A stretch of DNA of 64,000 nt from Mangrovimicrobium sediminis (GCF_004745945.1 NZ_SRLE01000001.1:291353-355352); one strand, 5' to 3'. Positions 17,519 through 27,406 are shown, counted from the stretch's first letter. The notes: generated by a model not told the origin, from the letters alone. Numbers and translations are program-made.

Positions 17519-19276
17519 TTACTCTGCCCGACGCCGGGCGAACTGCGGCAGGTGATGCAGGAGCAGCGCCGCGAGGTCCTTGAAGTCAAAGGGTTTACTC
17601 ATGAAATCGGTCATCCCGGCATTCTCACAGCGGTAGCGCTCGTCGGCCATGGCGTTGGCGGTCAGCGCCACGATAGGCACGGTCTCCCAGCCGGGCAGCG
17701 CGCGAATCTGCTGCGCCGCTGCGTAGCCGTCCAGCACCGGCATGTGGCAGTCCATCAACACCAGGTCGTAGGTGCCGGCACTGCACATCTGCACCGCTTC
17801 CAGGCCGTTGGCGGCAACGTCGGCGAGGACGTCCACGTGCCTGAGCGCGACGGTGGCCACCTTCTGGTTGACGTCGTTGTCCTCCACCAGCAGGACGCGC
17901 GCGCCGGCAAAGGAATAGTCGCGAAACCGGGTGATCGGCTCCGGTTCCGCCTTGTTCAGGGCGCAGGCCGTATCCCTGGCCAGCGGCAGGCGGAACCAGA
18001 ACTCCGCGCCGGTATCGACATCGCTGCGCACGCCGATCTCACCGTGCATCAACTTGACCAGTTGCTTGCAGATGCTCAGCCCCAGGCCGGAGCCGCCGAA
18101 GCGCCGCGTGGTCGAGCTGTCGGACTGGGTGAAGCGCTCAAACAGGGTTTCGTGCATGTCGGGGTCGATACCGATACCGGTGTCACGCACGGAGATTTCA
18201 ACGTTGTCGGTCGTCGCATCTAGCGGGGTGAACCGCACGTCGACGTAGACGCCGCCATGTTCCGTAAACTTGATGGCGTTGCCCACCAGGTTGATCAGGA
18301 TCTGCTGTATCCGGTGGGGGTCGCCCAGGTAGGGCTGCACCTGCGGTGGACGCGGCGGAAACTCCAGTGCCAGGCCCTTGTCCACGGCCATCTGCCCGGT
18401 GGCGTTTTTCACCTGCGCCAGGCAGTCCCACAGGTCCACGGAGATAGCCTCGACGGACAGCTTGCCGGATTCGATCTTCGACAGGTCCAGCACGTCGTCG
18501 ATGATCGACTTGAGCGACTGCGTGCAGTCGAGGATCGCCTGCACCTGCTCCAGTTGCTCCGTCGACAGGCCGGTTTGCAGCAGCGCGTTGGCCATGCCCA
18601 TCACCCCGTTCATGGGTGTGCGGATCTCGTGACTCATGTTGGCCAGGAACTGGGCCTTGACCCGCGCCAGTCCCACGGCCTCCTGCCGCGACTGCTCCAG
18701 TTCGCGGGCCACCTCCTCGGCTTTTTCCTTCTCTTTTTCGAGGGCCAGCGTACGCTCGTGCACCAGCGTCTCAAGATTTTCCCGGTAGCGCTTGAGGGCG
18801 TCCTGTTTCTCTTTCTGTTCAGAGATGTCCGAGACATAGGCGAATATGTACTCCTCGCCGTCCAGTTCAAAATGGTGCCCCTTGATTTCAACCGGGAAGA
18901 CCTTGCCATCCTTGGTGCGGTGGTGGGTGCCAAAGAATATGGAACCCTTGCTGCGAATTTCCGCCAGGAATCCGTCCCAGACCTTGGGATCGAACAAAGG
19001 GTCCCAGTCCCACACGTGCATGCCGATGAGTTCTTCGCGGGTGTAACGGAGCTTGTCGCAGGCGGACTGGTTGACGTAGGCGATGGTGGAGTCCGGACGC
19101 ATCCAGAACACTTCGTCGGCGGCCATTTCCACCGAGAGCTGGCACAGCTCGAGATTGGAAAACACAGCGGGGGCGCGTCGGTGAACTGTTTCTTTCACCG
19201 ACCCCGGATGCGCTGCGACACCGCCCGAGTTGGGCGTACCGCCACGCGCAGTTGGCGGTTCTCTGCCGGTTTTCAT
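17519..19276 (-). CDS. Hybrid sensor histidine kinase, tandem paralogue of 15531-17288
   Basis: 585 residues from the ATG at 19276, chosen because it gives the same MKT start and the same length as the neighbouring paralogue. The order is also identical: PAS ([20 protein letters not shown]), coiled coil, HisKA ([20 protein letters not shown]), HATPase_c ([34 protein letters not shown]) and REC ([15 protein letters not shown], phospho-Asp in [16 protein letters not shown]). The N-terminal 40 residues and the PAS core diverge most, suggesting duplication followed by ligand specialisation. A 230-base gap between the two kinases could hold a separate promoter; it contains the near-palindrome CCCGTATTAATACAGGG at 17408. 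Confidence 0.92.
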   Translation of the reverse strand: MKTGREPPTARGGTPNSGGVAAHPGSVKETVHRRAPAVFSNLELCQLSVEMAADEVFWMRPDSTIAYVNQSACDKLRYTREELIGMHVWDWDPLFDPKVWDGFLAEIRSKGSIFFGTHHRTKDGKVFPVEIKGHHFELDGEEYIFAYVSDISEQKEKQDALKRYRENLETLVHERTLALEKEKEKAEEVARELEQSRQEAVGLARVKAQFLANMSHEIRTPMNGVMGMANALLQTGLSTEQLEQVQAILDCTQSLKSIIDDVLDLSKIESGKLSVEAISVDLWDCLAQVKNATGQMAVDKGLALEFPPRPPQVQPYLGDPHRIQQILINLVGNAIKFTEHGGVYVDVRFTPLDATTDNVEISVRDTGIGIDPDMHETLFERFTQSDSSTTRRFGGSGLGLSICKQLVKLMHGEIGVRSDVDTGAEFWFRLPLARDTACALNKAEPEPITRFRDYSFAGARVLLVEDNDVNQKVATVALRHVDVLADVAANGLEAVQMCSAGTYDLVLMDCHMPVLDGYAAAQQIRALPGWETVPIVALTANAMADERYRCENAGMTDFMSKPFDFKDLAALLLHHLPQFARRRAE

Positions 19277-19545
19277 TATTGTCTTACGTCCCTGTATCAC
19301 GCTTGTGAGTGATTGCAACACACCGCGTCGCGCAATCAGCTCCGGCCTGGTTGCCGTCGGCGGATACGCCAGTTGACTATACGCGAGGCGTACCCCCAAT
19401 AAAAGTGCGGCCAGGCAGGCATCGGGCACTCGCCCTGTGAAATACTTCGCAGTTCACTCACGGCCCTGCCAACGCACCGGGAATGGGTCGCCGGGAGACG
19501 AGCGACGACATGGGAGGGCGCCGGGTTTGCGGGCATAATGCCGTT

Positions 19546-20655
19546 ATGCACGAGGGAAAAACACAGCGCAGCGACGATTCACGCCAAACCGCGACGCCGG
19601 ACCCGGTGGAGCCGGCCTACCCCGCGCGACTGGTCGGGCACGCCGACAACGCACTGGCCACCTTTCGCACCCTGTGCGGCCGCGATGTTCTGACGGGGAT
19701 GTGCGGGCGCGACGTCCTCGACGAGCGCATGGCCATCACCGGCAGGCGCCCCCGCGACGGCATGTCGCACAGCGGCGACTGCCGCCTGCTGCCCTGCGCC
19801 GATGCGATGCTGGGGGTCAACCTGCCGCGCGAGGATGACTGGGAATTGCTCCCGGCACTCCTGCAGGAGGCAGGCGACTGGCAGTGGGACAGCCTCGCCC
19901 GCTGCATCGCATCCAAGCCGGCGGCCCCCCTGGTAGCGCGCGCCCGCGAACTGGGCCTGGCCATCGTCGATGCCACGGCCGCACCGACGCTCGCTGACGA
20001 CTGGCTGCTGCGTACAACCTGTGGCGAGCCCGCGCTGCGCAACGGCCCTCCGCGTGTCATCGACCTGTCGTCGCTGTGGGCCGGGCCGTTGTGCAGCCGC
20101 CTGTGGCAGGCGGCCGGCGCCGAGGTCATCAAAGTCGAGGGCAGCCAGCGGCCGGACGGCGCGCGCCGCGGCTCGGCGGCTTTCTTCCAGCGCCTGAACG
20201 CCGGCAAGCAATCGCTGCAACTGGACCTGCACCGGGAGAGCGGACGGCGCGAACTGCGCGCGCTGCTGCACAGCGCGGATATCGTGCTGGAAGCCTCGCG
20301 CCCACGCGCCCTGCGCCAGATGGGCCTGGTGGCCGAGGAGATCATCGCCGCCCGGCCGGGCCTTACCTGGGTGAGCATCACCGGCTACGGCCGCGCCGAG
20401 CCCCAGGGCAACTGGATCGCCTATGGCGACGATGCCGCCATCGCCGCCGGCTTATCTGCACAGGTCTTCCGCAGCAGCGGCGAATGGCGCGTGGTCGGTG
20501 ACGCCATTGCCGACCCGCTCACCGGCCTGCACGCCGCTGTGGTCGGCTGGCGCAGCTGGCTGGCCGGCGGCGGCGAACTGCTGGACGTGGCACTGGCTCG
20601 CACAGTGCGCCACTGCCTGGCAAGCGACGCCGCACCCGGCGACGCCAAACCGTGA
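19546..20655 (+). CDS. CaiB/BaiF-type (family III) CoA-transferase with unusual domain order
   Basis: 369 residues from ATG 19546. Residues about 135 onward match the start of family III CoA-transferases: RVIDLSSLWAGPLCSRLWQA and GAEVIKVEGSQRPDG, then GKQSLQLDLHRESGR and LTWVSITGYGR. The Asp in VVGDAIADPLTGLHAA is likely the thioester-forming residue. Normally VIDLSxxxAGP is near residue 10. Here about 130 residues precede it, and they resemble the family's second-domain segments (DWELLPALLQEAG, ELGLAIVDAT). The protein may be a permuted or half-fused member. It would move CoA between acyl acids; the substrate is unknown. Confidence 0.75.
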   Translation: MHEGKTQRSDDSRQTATPDPVEPAYPARLVGHADNALATFRTLCGRDVLTGMCGRDVLDERMAITGRRPRDGMSHSGDCRLLPCADAMLGVNLPREDDWELLPALLQEAGDWQWDSLARCIASKPAAPLVARARELGLAIVDATAAPTLADDWLLRTTCGEPALRNGPPRVIDLSSLWAGPLCSRLWQAAGAEVIKVEGSQRPDGARRGSAAFFQRLNAGKQSLQLDLHRESGRRELRALLHSADIVLEASRPRALRQMGLVAEEIIAARPGLTWVSITGYGRAEPQGNWIAYGDDAAIAAGLSAQVFRSSGEWRVVGDAIADPLTGLHAAVVGWRSWLAGGGELLDVALARTVRHCLASDAAPGDAKP

Positions 20656-20807
20656 CCCACTCCACGTTCTCGACCCTAAGCCCCTGAAAAACTCCGACTT
20701 TCTCCCCGCCTGGGGGCGGCTAGCAGGTATGATTCCCGCCGAGTAAAAATCGCCGGCCCGAAATTGCCGGCACCAACAAGCCGTTGATAAAAGGCCGACC
20801 AGAACCC

Positions 20808-23798
20808 ATGCGAAAATCCAACCTGCGCCCCTTCAACCAGCTGCTCCTGCTGGCCGGACTCACTCTGCTCGGCGCCGGGCAGGCACTGGCCGAGGGCAGC
20901 CGCGAACTGCACCCGGCGAGCTATCCCGCCGGCGGCGCCCGTTCCAACCTCGACATCCAGCCCGGCCAGCGCTACCTGGACAGGGTAAAGCGCGTCGGCT
21001 TCCTCTACGTGTATGCCGAGGCCGGCGAGTACATCGCGCTCGGCTCCAGCAACCGCGGCAACGGCGACAGCAGCGACGGCGACATCCTGGTCTACGACCC
21101 GCAGGACTTCGGCATCCCGGGAGATGAAACCCTGCCCGGTTCCGCGGACTTCAGCTGTACCAACGGCACCACGGCATCCGGCAACCACAGCGCGGGCAGC
21201 TCGCTCGGCTATATCCCCAGCCGCGCCGCGGAACTGGCCGGCGCCAACAGCGCGGACAACAGCACCACGGTCACCGACGGCTACGCCCCCTGCGCCTACC
21301 AGGCGCCGGTCACCGGCATTTACGGCGTACTGTTCGGCGCGGCCAGCAGCGGCGGCGGACCCACCGGCAGTGTTGCGACCACCGACCGCAGCTCCAACAC
21401 CGTCGCCGCCTGGGAAGTCTCGGTGCGCGCCGCGGCGGGCAGCGTGAGCAATATCCCGGGGCGACTGTACAGCTACGCCTTTATCGGTTTCACCGGCGGC
21501 AATGACCGGCCGGTGTATTCCAGCCTCTATTACGTGACGCGCGACGGCTACCGCTATCGCCAGGACCTGCGCGGCCTGGACCCGAACGGCTACCTGCTCT
21601 ACGCCAACACCTTCGGTTTCCTGGATAACGGCGAGCCGCTGTACAAAACTATTCGCGGCAACAACGCCCAGGTCAGCAACCTGCCAGCGGGTGTCACCGC
21701 ACCCCCGGCGGAATACCCGATTTTCTTCAGCGATATCGCACCCGGCCAACCGGCCGCCAGCGAAGCGGAGAAAATCCTGCAGGCCCTGAGCATCCCCCTG
21801 GTGCCGCCCTCGCCGCAAATCGCCAACGTACAGTTCCGCGGTCGCAGTTCCGGCACCACGACCACCACCATCGGCGTCGGTGGTACCTTCAGCTTCACCA
21901 CCACGGACACGGTCAGCTACCAGATCGTCATCAGCCGCGATGGTGTCGATTTCGACCCGGCCAATCCCGCCAACCGACAGCTCACCGGTATCGCCTTCAG
22001 CGGCTCGCACGAAGTGACCTGGAACGGGCTGGACAACGACCAGCTGCCGTTCCCGGCACGCCCGGAGCCCTATGCGTTTCGCGCCTACGGTCGCAACGGC
22101 GAAGTGCACTTCCCGATCGTCGACGCCGAGAACAACGGCCGCGGCGGCGTGGTCGGTGGCGGACCTACCGTGGTGCGCCTCAACGGCAGCAGTCCCGGAG
22201 ACACCACGGCGTTCTTCGACGACCGCGGCTATGTCACCAGTTCCGGGGTACCGGTGGGCGACTTGAACGGCCTGCTGTGCGGCGCGGCCACTCCCGCCCC
22301 CGCCTCCCCCGCGTACAATCTCGTGGGCGTGGATTCGACCACCGTCTACCGTCGCTGGCAGGATGGCAACAACGCCAACTCGGACTGCAACAGCTCCGCG
22401 GGTTGGGGTGACGCCAAGGCGGTCAACCTGTGGACCTACTTCCTCACGCCGCCGCACTCCGCGGACCTGTACATCGAGGGCCTGCCGGTGGACCTCTCCA
22501 CCAGCGTCACGGTGACAGCGCTCGCTGAGCCCGGCGATCCGGTACAGGGCAGTGTCAGTTTCGCCAACTACGGCATCAACCCGGCCAGCGGTGTCACCTA
22601 CCAGTTGCAGCTGCCCGCGGGCCTGGGCAGCGTCAGCTTCAGCAACCTGCCGGCGGGCGTTTCCGCCAGCTACGACAATGGCAGCGGTGTGGTCAGCTTC
22701 AGCGGCCTGCCGACCACCCTGGCCAGCGGTGAGGCCTACACCGGCATGGTGTTCACCTACACCGCGCCGGCCAGCGGGCCGCTGCCGGTGCAGTCGAGCA
22801 TCGACACGACCTTGCTGGACTATGAGCCGATCAACGATACCGCGAGCGCCGTCACCGCGATCGGCACCGTGGACATGCAGGCCCGCGTCAGCGGCGTGGC
22901 CGCCAGCGTGGAGCCGGGCAGCGCAGTCTCCGGCAGCGTCGAGTTTTCCAACCTCGGCGTGGACGATGCCATCGACCCCACCTACACCATCCAGTTTGGT
23001 GCCGGTGCCACCATTCCCGCCGCCGTCCAGTTCAGCAACCTGCCGGCCGGGGCCAGCGTGTCCTACGACGCCAACACCGGCATCGCCACCCTGCTCGGCA
23101 TGCCGGCGACGGCACCCGCCGCGGCCTACTATTCGCTGGACTTCAGCTTCGAGGCGCGCGCCGCCGAAGGCGAGACCATGACCATCACGGCGCAGGTGGG
23201 CACCGCCTCCACCGATGCCAACCCGGCCAACGACACCGATGCCGCCGAGACCGTGCTGGCCTACCCCCCGTCGCGGCGTATCGACGTCACCGCCAACGCG
23301 GTGTGCGTGAACGACACCCCCTACCTCGAGTACAGCATCACGCCGGTGGGCTTCACCCCGGGCAACCTCGCCACCGTCGAGTGGCTGGGTTCGGATGACA
23401 GCACGGTGCAGACGCTGGTTGACCAGCCGCTGGACAGCGGCCTGCTGCTGTGGCCCGGCGCCGCGGTTGACGGTAGCGGCGAACCGACGGCCTGGCCGGG
23501 CTGGGAGATGGTCGCTGGGCAATGGGTCGAAGTGCCCTCGCTGGTACGACCTACCGCTACCGTGCGCTTCTCGGTGAACCCCAGCGCGGAGGTCAGCGTG
23601 GCCTACCCGCCGCCCACCGAGGCCTGCAACGCCAACCCGCCGGGCACGATATCCGCCGCACCGGGCTTTGGCGGCGACGACGCGCAGGCCATCCCCACGC
23701 TGCCGCTGCCGGCACTGATCTCCCTGCTACTGGCCCTGGGCGGACTCGGCGCAGCGCGCCTTGGCAGCCAGGGCAGGGGCGCGCGGCAGCAAGACTGA
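20808..23798 (+). CDS. Secreted surface protein with DUF11-like repeats and IPTL-type C-terminal sorting tail
   Basis: 996 residues from ATG 20808. A signal peptide (QLLLLAGLTLLGAGQALA) is followed by a large Gly/Ser/Asn-rich extracellular part. Two homologous repeats of about 120 residues lie between 570 and 820, containing GDPVQGSVSFANYGINPASG and GSAVSGSVEFSNLGVDDAID, each with a FSNLPAG motif; these are DUF11/CARDB-like Ig folds. The C-terminus is IPTLPLPALISLLLALGG followed by a basic tail, the tripartite layout of IPTL-CTERM sorting signals that are processed by an exosortase-like enzyme. No exosortase is in the window. The protein is probably exported and anchored or released at the cell surface. 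Confidence 0.85.
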   Translation: MRKSNLRPFNQLLLLAGLTLLGAGQALAEGSRELHPASYPAGGARSNLDIQPGQRYLDRVKRVGFLYVYAEAGEYIALGSSNRGNGDSSDGDILVYDPQDFGIPGDETLPGSADFSCTNGTTASGNHSAGSSLGYIPSRAAELAGANSADNSTTVTDGYAPCAYQAPVTGIYGVLFGAASSGGGPTGSVATTDRSSNTVAAWEVSVRAAAGSVSNIPGRLYSYAFIGFTGGNDRPVYSSLYYVTRDGYRYRQDLRGLDPNGYLLYANTFGFLDNGEPLYKTIRGNNAQVSNLPAGVTAPPAEYPIFFSDIAPGQPAASEAEKILQALSIPLVPPSPQIANVQFRGRSSGTTTTTIGVGGTFSFTTTDTVSYQIVISRDGVDFDPANPANRQLTGIAFSGSHEVTWNGLDNDQLPFPARPEPYAFRAYGRNGEVHFPIVDAENNGRGGVVGGGPTVVRLNGSSPGDTTAFFDDRGYVTSSGVPVGDLNGLLCGAATPAPASPAYNLVGVDSTTVYRRWQDGNNANSDCNSSAGWGDAKAVNLWTYFLTPPHSADLYIEGLPVDLSTSVTVTALAEPGDPVQGSVSFANYGINPASGVTYQLQLPAGLGSVSFSNLPAGVSASYDNGSGVVSFSGLPTTLASGEAYTGMVFTYTAPASGPLPVQSSIDTTLLDYEPINDTASAVTAIGTVDMQARVSGVAASVEPGSAVSGSVEFSNLGVDDAIDPTYTIQFGAGATIPAAVQFSNLPAGASVSYDANTGIATLLGMPATAPAAAYYSLDFSFEARAAEGETMTITAQVGTASTDANPANDTDAAETVLAYPPSRRIDVTANAVCVNDTPYLEYSITPVGFTPGNLATVEWLGSDDSTVQTLVDQPLDSGLLLWPGAAVDGSGEPTAWPGWEMVAGQWVEVPSLVRPTATVRFSVNPSAEVSVAYPPPTEACNANPPGTISAAPGFGGDDAQAIPTLPLPALISLLLALGGLGAARLGSQGRGARQQD

Positions 23799-23886
23799 CG
23801 CCCTACCCTGCCGCGCCGCTGGACATCGCGCCCGGCGCCAAGGAAGATCACTGTCCCGGCCAGCACCAGGACAGGAGACCCAGGCC

Positions 23887-25290
23887 ATCAGCACGCTCAT
23901 CACCCGCGCCCGGCTGCGCGATGGCCGCAGCGCCGACCTGCGCATCGACGCGGGCAGCATCGCGGCTATCGCGCCGGCGCTCGAGCGCACTGCCCACGAC
24001 ACGGTGATCGACGCCGCCGGCGCGCTGCTGATCCCCGGCCTGCACGATCACCACATCCACCTGGTGGCCCTGGCCGCCGCCCTCACCTCCCTGGACTGCG
24101 GTCCGCCCCGGGTAGCCGATGCCGACGCTCTCGCAGCAGCGTTACGCGCCGCGAACAGTGAACCGGGCACGTGGTTGCGCGGTATCGGCTACCACCCCTG
24201 CGTCGCCGGCGACATTGACCGCGACTGGCTGGACCGCCACATCCCGGACCGCCCGGCGCGCATCCAGCACCGCGGCGGACGCCTGTGGGTGCTCAACAGC
24301 CGCGCGCTGGAGGCGCTTGAGCTAAAGCCCGGCGATGCACCAGCGGGACTGGAACTGCACGAAGGCCGCGCCACCGGGCGGCTCTACGAGGCCGACGTCT
24401 GGCTGCGCCAGCGACTGGGCGGACGCCTGCCGGACCTCGCGCCCGCCAGCGCCCTGCTTGCCGCCCACGGCATCACCGGGATCACCGACACCACGCCGCA
24501 CAATGACGCGGACACCTGGGCGCGTTTCGCCCGGGCGCAACGCGACGGTGTCCTGAGCCAGCGGGTGCGCATGATGGGCGGCGTATCCCTTGCCGGTTGC
24601 ATCGACAGCGCGATGCTCCAGCGCGGCGAATTCAAGGTACACCTGCTGGAATCGCAGCTGCCGGACTTCGACGCGCTGTGCACAGACATTGCCGCGGCCC
24701 ACGCCGCGCAACGCGGCGTGGCGGTGCACTGCGTGACTCTCACCGAACTGGTATTCACCCTGGGCGCCCTGCGCGAGGCCGGCGTGCGCCCGGGGGACCG
24801 CATCGAACATGCTTCGGTAACGCCGCCGCAGCAACTGGACGAGATGCGCGCGATGGGCCTGCGCGTGGTCACCCAGCCGCATTTCATCGCCGAGCGCGGC
24901 GACCAGTACCGCGTGGATGTGGAGCCAGGGGACCGCGACTGGCTCTATCGCGGTGCGGGTTTCCTCGACGCCGGCGTACCCCTGGCAGCAGGCTCCGATG
25001 CGCCCTTCGGCAGCGCCGACCCCTGGGCCGCGATGCGCGCGGCGGTGCAACGCACCACGGCCGCGGGCGAGCTGATGGGTAGTGGCGAGCAGCTCACACC
25101 GGAGCAGGCGCTCGCGCTGTTCCTATCCCCACTTTCACAGCCGGGGGCGGCGCCGCGCGAGTTGCAAGCCGGCGACCCGGCGGATTTATGCCTTTTGCAC
25201 CTGCCCTGGGAAGCCGTGCGCGACGAGCTGGACTGCAGCGCGGTGCGCATGACCTGGCGTGGCGGTGAGGTGACCTATAGCGCGGCGTGA
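23887..25290 (+). CDS. Amidohydrolase family 3 metal-dependent hydrolase; probable ATC start
   Basis: About 467 residues. Family sequence starts at STLITRARLRDGRSADLRID. The only codon in the right place is ATC (23887), nine bases after AGGAG. The nearest in-frame canonical upstream start, TTG 23761, lies in the preceding gene, and the next downstream GTG (24003) would delete the first strands. Metal-site motifs are GLHDHHIHL (H-x-H), GVAVHCVTLTELV, DRIEHASV and GSDAPFGSADPW. The layout is that of YtcJ/NfdA-like amidohydrolases, which hydrolyse amide or related bonds in cyclic or acyclic compounds. The substrate is unknown. It lies directly behind the surface-protein gene. Confidence 0.8.
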   Translation: MSTLITRARLRDGRSADLRIDAGSIAAIAPALERTAHDTVIDAAGALLIPGLHDHHIHLVALAAALTSLDCGPPRVADADALAAALRAANSEPGTWLRGIGYHPCVAGDIDRDWLDRHIPDRPARIQHRGGRLWVLNSRALEALELKPGDAPAGLELHEGRATGRLYEADVWLRQRLGGRLPDLAPASALLAAHGITGITDTTPHNDADTWARFARAQRDGVLSQRVRMMGGVSLAGCIDSAMLQRGEFKVHLLESQLPDFDALCTDIAAAHAAQRGVAVHCVTLTELVFTLGALREAGVRPGDRIEHASVTPPQQLDEMRAMGLRVVTQPHFIAERGDQYRVDVEPGDRDWLYRGAGFLDAGVPLAAGSDAPFGSADPWAAMRAAVQRTTAAGELMGSGEQLTPEQALALFLSPLSQPGAAPRELQAGDPADLCLLHLPWEAVRDELDCSAVRMTWRGGEVTYSAA

Positions 25291-25380
25291 AGCGCCAGGC
25301 CATTGCGGCTTTTACAGTTGGAGTTCTGCGCTTCGGGATTCCGATTACACGTTGCGCGCCAGGGCTACGGGCTAGAGCTG

Positions 25381-25436
25381 CGGGCTGCGGGCTGCGGGCT
25401 TCGGGCTTCGGGCTTCGGGCTTCGGGCTTCGGGCAG
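25381..25436 (+). repeat. 7-bp tandem repeat (CGGGCTT/CGGGCTG)n
   Basis: Eight contiguous 7-bp units: two CGGGCTG, five CGGGCTT and a final CGGGCAG. They fill the gap between the convergent amidohydrolase and enoyl-CoA hydratase-like genes and end just before the latter's stop codon. This is a likely slippage-prone locus. Confidence 0.9.
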
Positions 25437-25438
25437 TA

Positions 25439-26341
25439 TCAGCCCCGCTCCGCGATGCTGTCGATCAACCCCCACTCCAGCGCGCGGGCGGCGTTGATCT
25501 TGCGTCCGGAGAGTACCAGCCACGCGGTGCGCTGGCGGCCGATACGACGCGAGATACTGACGCAGCCGCCAGCGCCGGGAATCAACCCCATGCCGAGTTC
25601 CGGCAGCTGGAAAAAACTGCGCGGCTCTGCACTCAAGCGCCCGGCAAAGGCCGGCAACTCCATCCCCGAACCCAGGCAGGCGCTGTGCACGTGGCAGTGC
25701 ACGCGAGCGGCACAGCGCGACAACAGGCGGCCGGGGCTGCGCACCGAGCGCACATAGTGAGCGGCGGCGCTGTCCGGCGCCAGGCCGAACTCGCGCAGCT
25801 CGCCGCCCACACTGAAACAGGCACCCCGTGCGCTCAGTTCCACGCGCTCGATACTGGCATCCAGTAACACCAGTTCGAACAGTTCCACCAGCGCGTCGCG
25901 CATCTCCACGCTCAGGGAGTTGCGGCTGGCCGACCGGTTGAGTTGCGCGAACACCACATCGCCCTCGCGGCTGACCAGCACCGCCGGACCCTCGCCGCCG
26001 GCAACCAGTTGCGGCGCGTCCTCGCGTGCCGCCAGCCAGGTGCGATGCTCGGCGCCGGCCTGCAGGGTGGCGTAGGCCATCGACTCGAGGTCCAGCGCGG
26101 ACTCCAGCGGCAATCGCTCGATCGCTCGCAACACCTGCACCAGCACCAGTGCGGCACGCGGATTGCGTTCTATACCGGCGACCAATGCATCGGCCGCGGC
26201 GCGCTCGACAACCACCACGTCGGCGTTCGCCGTCGCACCCTGGCCCACCGCGATCACCGGCTGCGGCTGCTGCAGCAGCCAGCCCGGCTCCGCGGGCAGG
26301 GCGGCGATATCGACGATGCGGTAGGGGGAGTAATCAGACAT
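25439..26341 (-). CDS. Enoyl-CoA hydratase/isomerase-family protein with N-terminal extension
   Basis: 300 residues from the ATG at 26341. Residues about 120-290 carry a crotonase fold: VVFAQLNRSASRNSLSVEMR, the oxyanion-hole region RGACFSVGGELREFG, and SACLGSGMELPAFAG, then PELGMGLIPGAGGCVSISRR. In place of the usual immediate start, about 115 residues precede the core, containing VIAVGQGATANADVVVVERA. The glutamates expected for hydratase catalysis are only partly evident, so the exact reaction (hydratase, isomerase or hydrolase) is open. It lies head to head with the SDR at 26428, sharing an 86-base divergent promoter region. Confidence 0.8.
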   Translation of the reverse strand: MSDYSPYRIVDIAALPAEPGWLLQQPQPVIAVGQGATANADVVVVERAAADALVAGIERNPRAALVLVQVLRAIERLPLESALDLESMAYATLQAGAEHRTWLAAREDAPQLVAGGEGPAVLVSREGDVVFAQLNRSASRNSLSVEMRDALVELFELVLLDASIERVELSARGACFSVGGELREFGLAPDSAAAHYVRSVRSPGRLLSRCAARVHCHVHSACLGSGMELPAFAGRLSAEPRSFFQLPELGMGLIPGAGGCVSISRRIGRQRTAWLVLSGRKINAARALEWGLIDSIAERG

Positions 26342-26427
26342 ATATGGATACTTTTTAAAAAACGCAGTGTAACGCCGGGCGCCGCCGGTACAATACTGAC
26401 GAACCATAATTACTCGAGGAGTCCAGC

Positions 26428-27267
26428 ATGTCCGCATCATCCCGTCCCCGTCTTCTGGTCACCGGCGCCACCGGCGGCATGGGCGCAGCCACCTGCGTCG
26501 CCGCCATCGCGCAGGGCTACGACCTGCTGCTGGCCGACCTCAACAGCGAAAAGCTGGAGGCCTTCGCACAGCAGTGCCGCGACCAGGGCGCAGCTGCGGA
26601 CTGGGTGGTGGTGGATGTCACCAACGAGGAGCACGTCGCCGCGCTGGTAGCGAAGGCACAGGACGGCCGCCTGGACGGTATCGTGCACACGGTGGGTCTC
26701 TCCCCGACCATGGCCAGCGGCGAGCGCATCATCGACGTCGACCTGATCGGCTATATCAGCGCGCTGGAGGCCCTGCGCCCGACCCTGAGCAGTGGCAGCT
26801 GCGCGGTGTGCATCGCCTCGATGAGCGCGCACATGGTGCCGCCCAACCCGCAGATCGAAGCGGTGCTGGCCAACCCCCTGGCACCCGACCTGCTGCAGCG
26901 GGTGGCGGAACTGCCGGGCACGCCCCTCTCGGACCCCAACGCGGCCTACCCGTATTCGAAAAAAGCGCTGATCCAGTACGTGGAAGGCCGCGCGATGGCC
27001 TGGGGACGCGAGGGCAAGCGACTGGTCACGATCTCGCCGGGGCTCATCGATACGGCGATGGGCAAGCAGGAGGAAGCCAACGACGGCGGCGCCAACTACG
27101 CGCGCATGGAGCCGCTGATCTCGCTGCAGCGGCATGGCCAGGCTGAAGAGATCGCAGGCGCTGCGATGTTTCTGGTGTCGCGGCAGGCTTCCTATGTGAC
27201 GGGGTGCGATATTCTGGTTGATGGCGGCTTTGTGGGGAGTATGCGGCAGATGCAACGGCAGGCTTGA
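26428..27267 (+). CDS. Short-chain dehydrogenase/reductase
   Basis: 279 residues. The Rossmann nucleotide site is LLVTGATGGMGAATCVAA (TGxxxGxG). HTVGLSPT replaces the common NNAG. The catalytic Ser lies in CIASMSAHM and the Tyr/Lys pair in AAYPYSKKALIQYV. The C-terminal YVTGCDILVDGGFVGS is the classical SDR end. It oxidises or reduces a hydroxyl/keto group, cofactor unassigned. Divergent from the crotonase-family gene, it probably belongs to the same catabolic unit. Confidence 0.9.
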   Translation: MSASSRPRLLVTGATGGMGAATCVAAIAQGYDLLLADLNSEKLEAFAQQCRDQGAAADWVVVDVTNEEHVAALVAKAQDGRLDGIVHTVGLSPTMASGERIIDVDLIGYISALEALRPTLSSGSCAVCIASMSAHMVPPNPQIEAVLANPLAPDLLQRVAELPGTPLSDPNAAYPYSKKALIQYVEGRAMAWGREGKRLVTISPGLIDTAMGKQEEANDGGANYARMEPLISLQRHGQAEEIAGAAMFLVSRQASYVTGCDILVDGGFVGSMRQMQRQA

Positions 27268-27339
27268 TTGGGGTCTGCGTCTTTGGCGGAACTTTCGTGA
27301 AATGAGCTTTTCTGGGGTTTGGGTAGCGGTGGTCGGCAT

Positions 27340-27406
27340 GCGCGATGGTGAGCTACCCCCGACGCTCCAAAAGCACAGTCGCGGCGGGGGTAGCTCACCA
27401 TCGCGC
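27340..27406. repeat. Perfect 21-bp inverted repeat hairpin
   Basis: Arms GCGCGATGGTGAGCTACCCC(C) at 27340-27360 and its exact complement at 27386-27406 enclose a 25-base loop. It lies about 70 bases after the SDR stop. There is no T-run, so it is not a typical terminator. Confidence 0.9.

Noticed and set aside
20676..23522. A 948-codon open frame on the minus strand opposite the large surface protein
   Set aside because: It mirrors the third-position GC of the real + strand gene, has no family sequence, and the + strand product has a signal peptide, repeats and a sorting tail.
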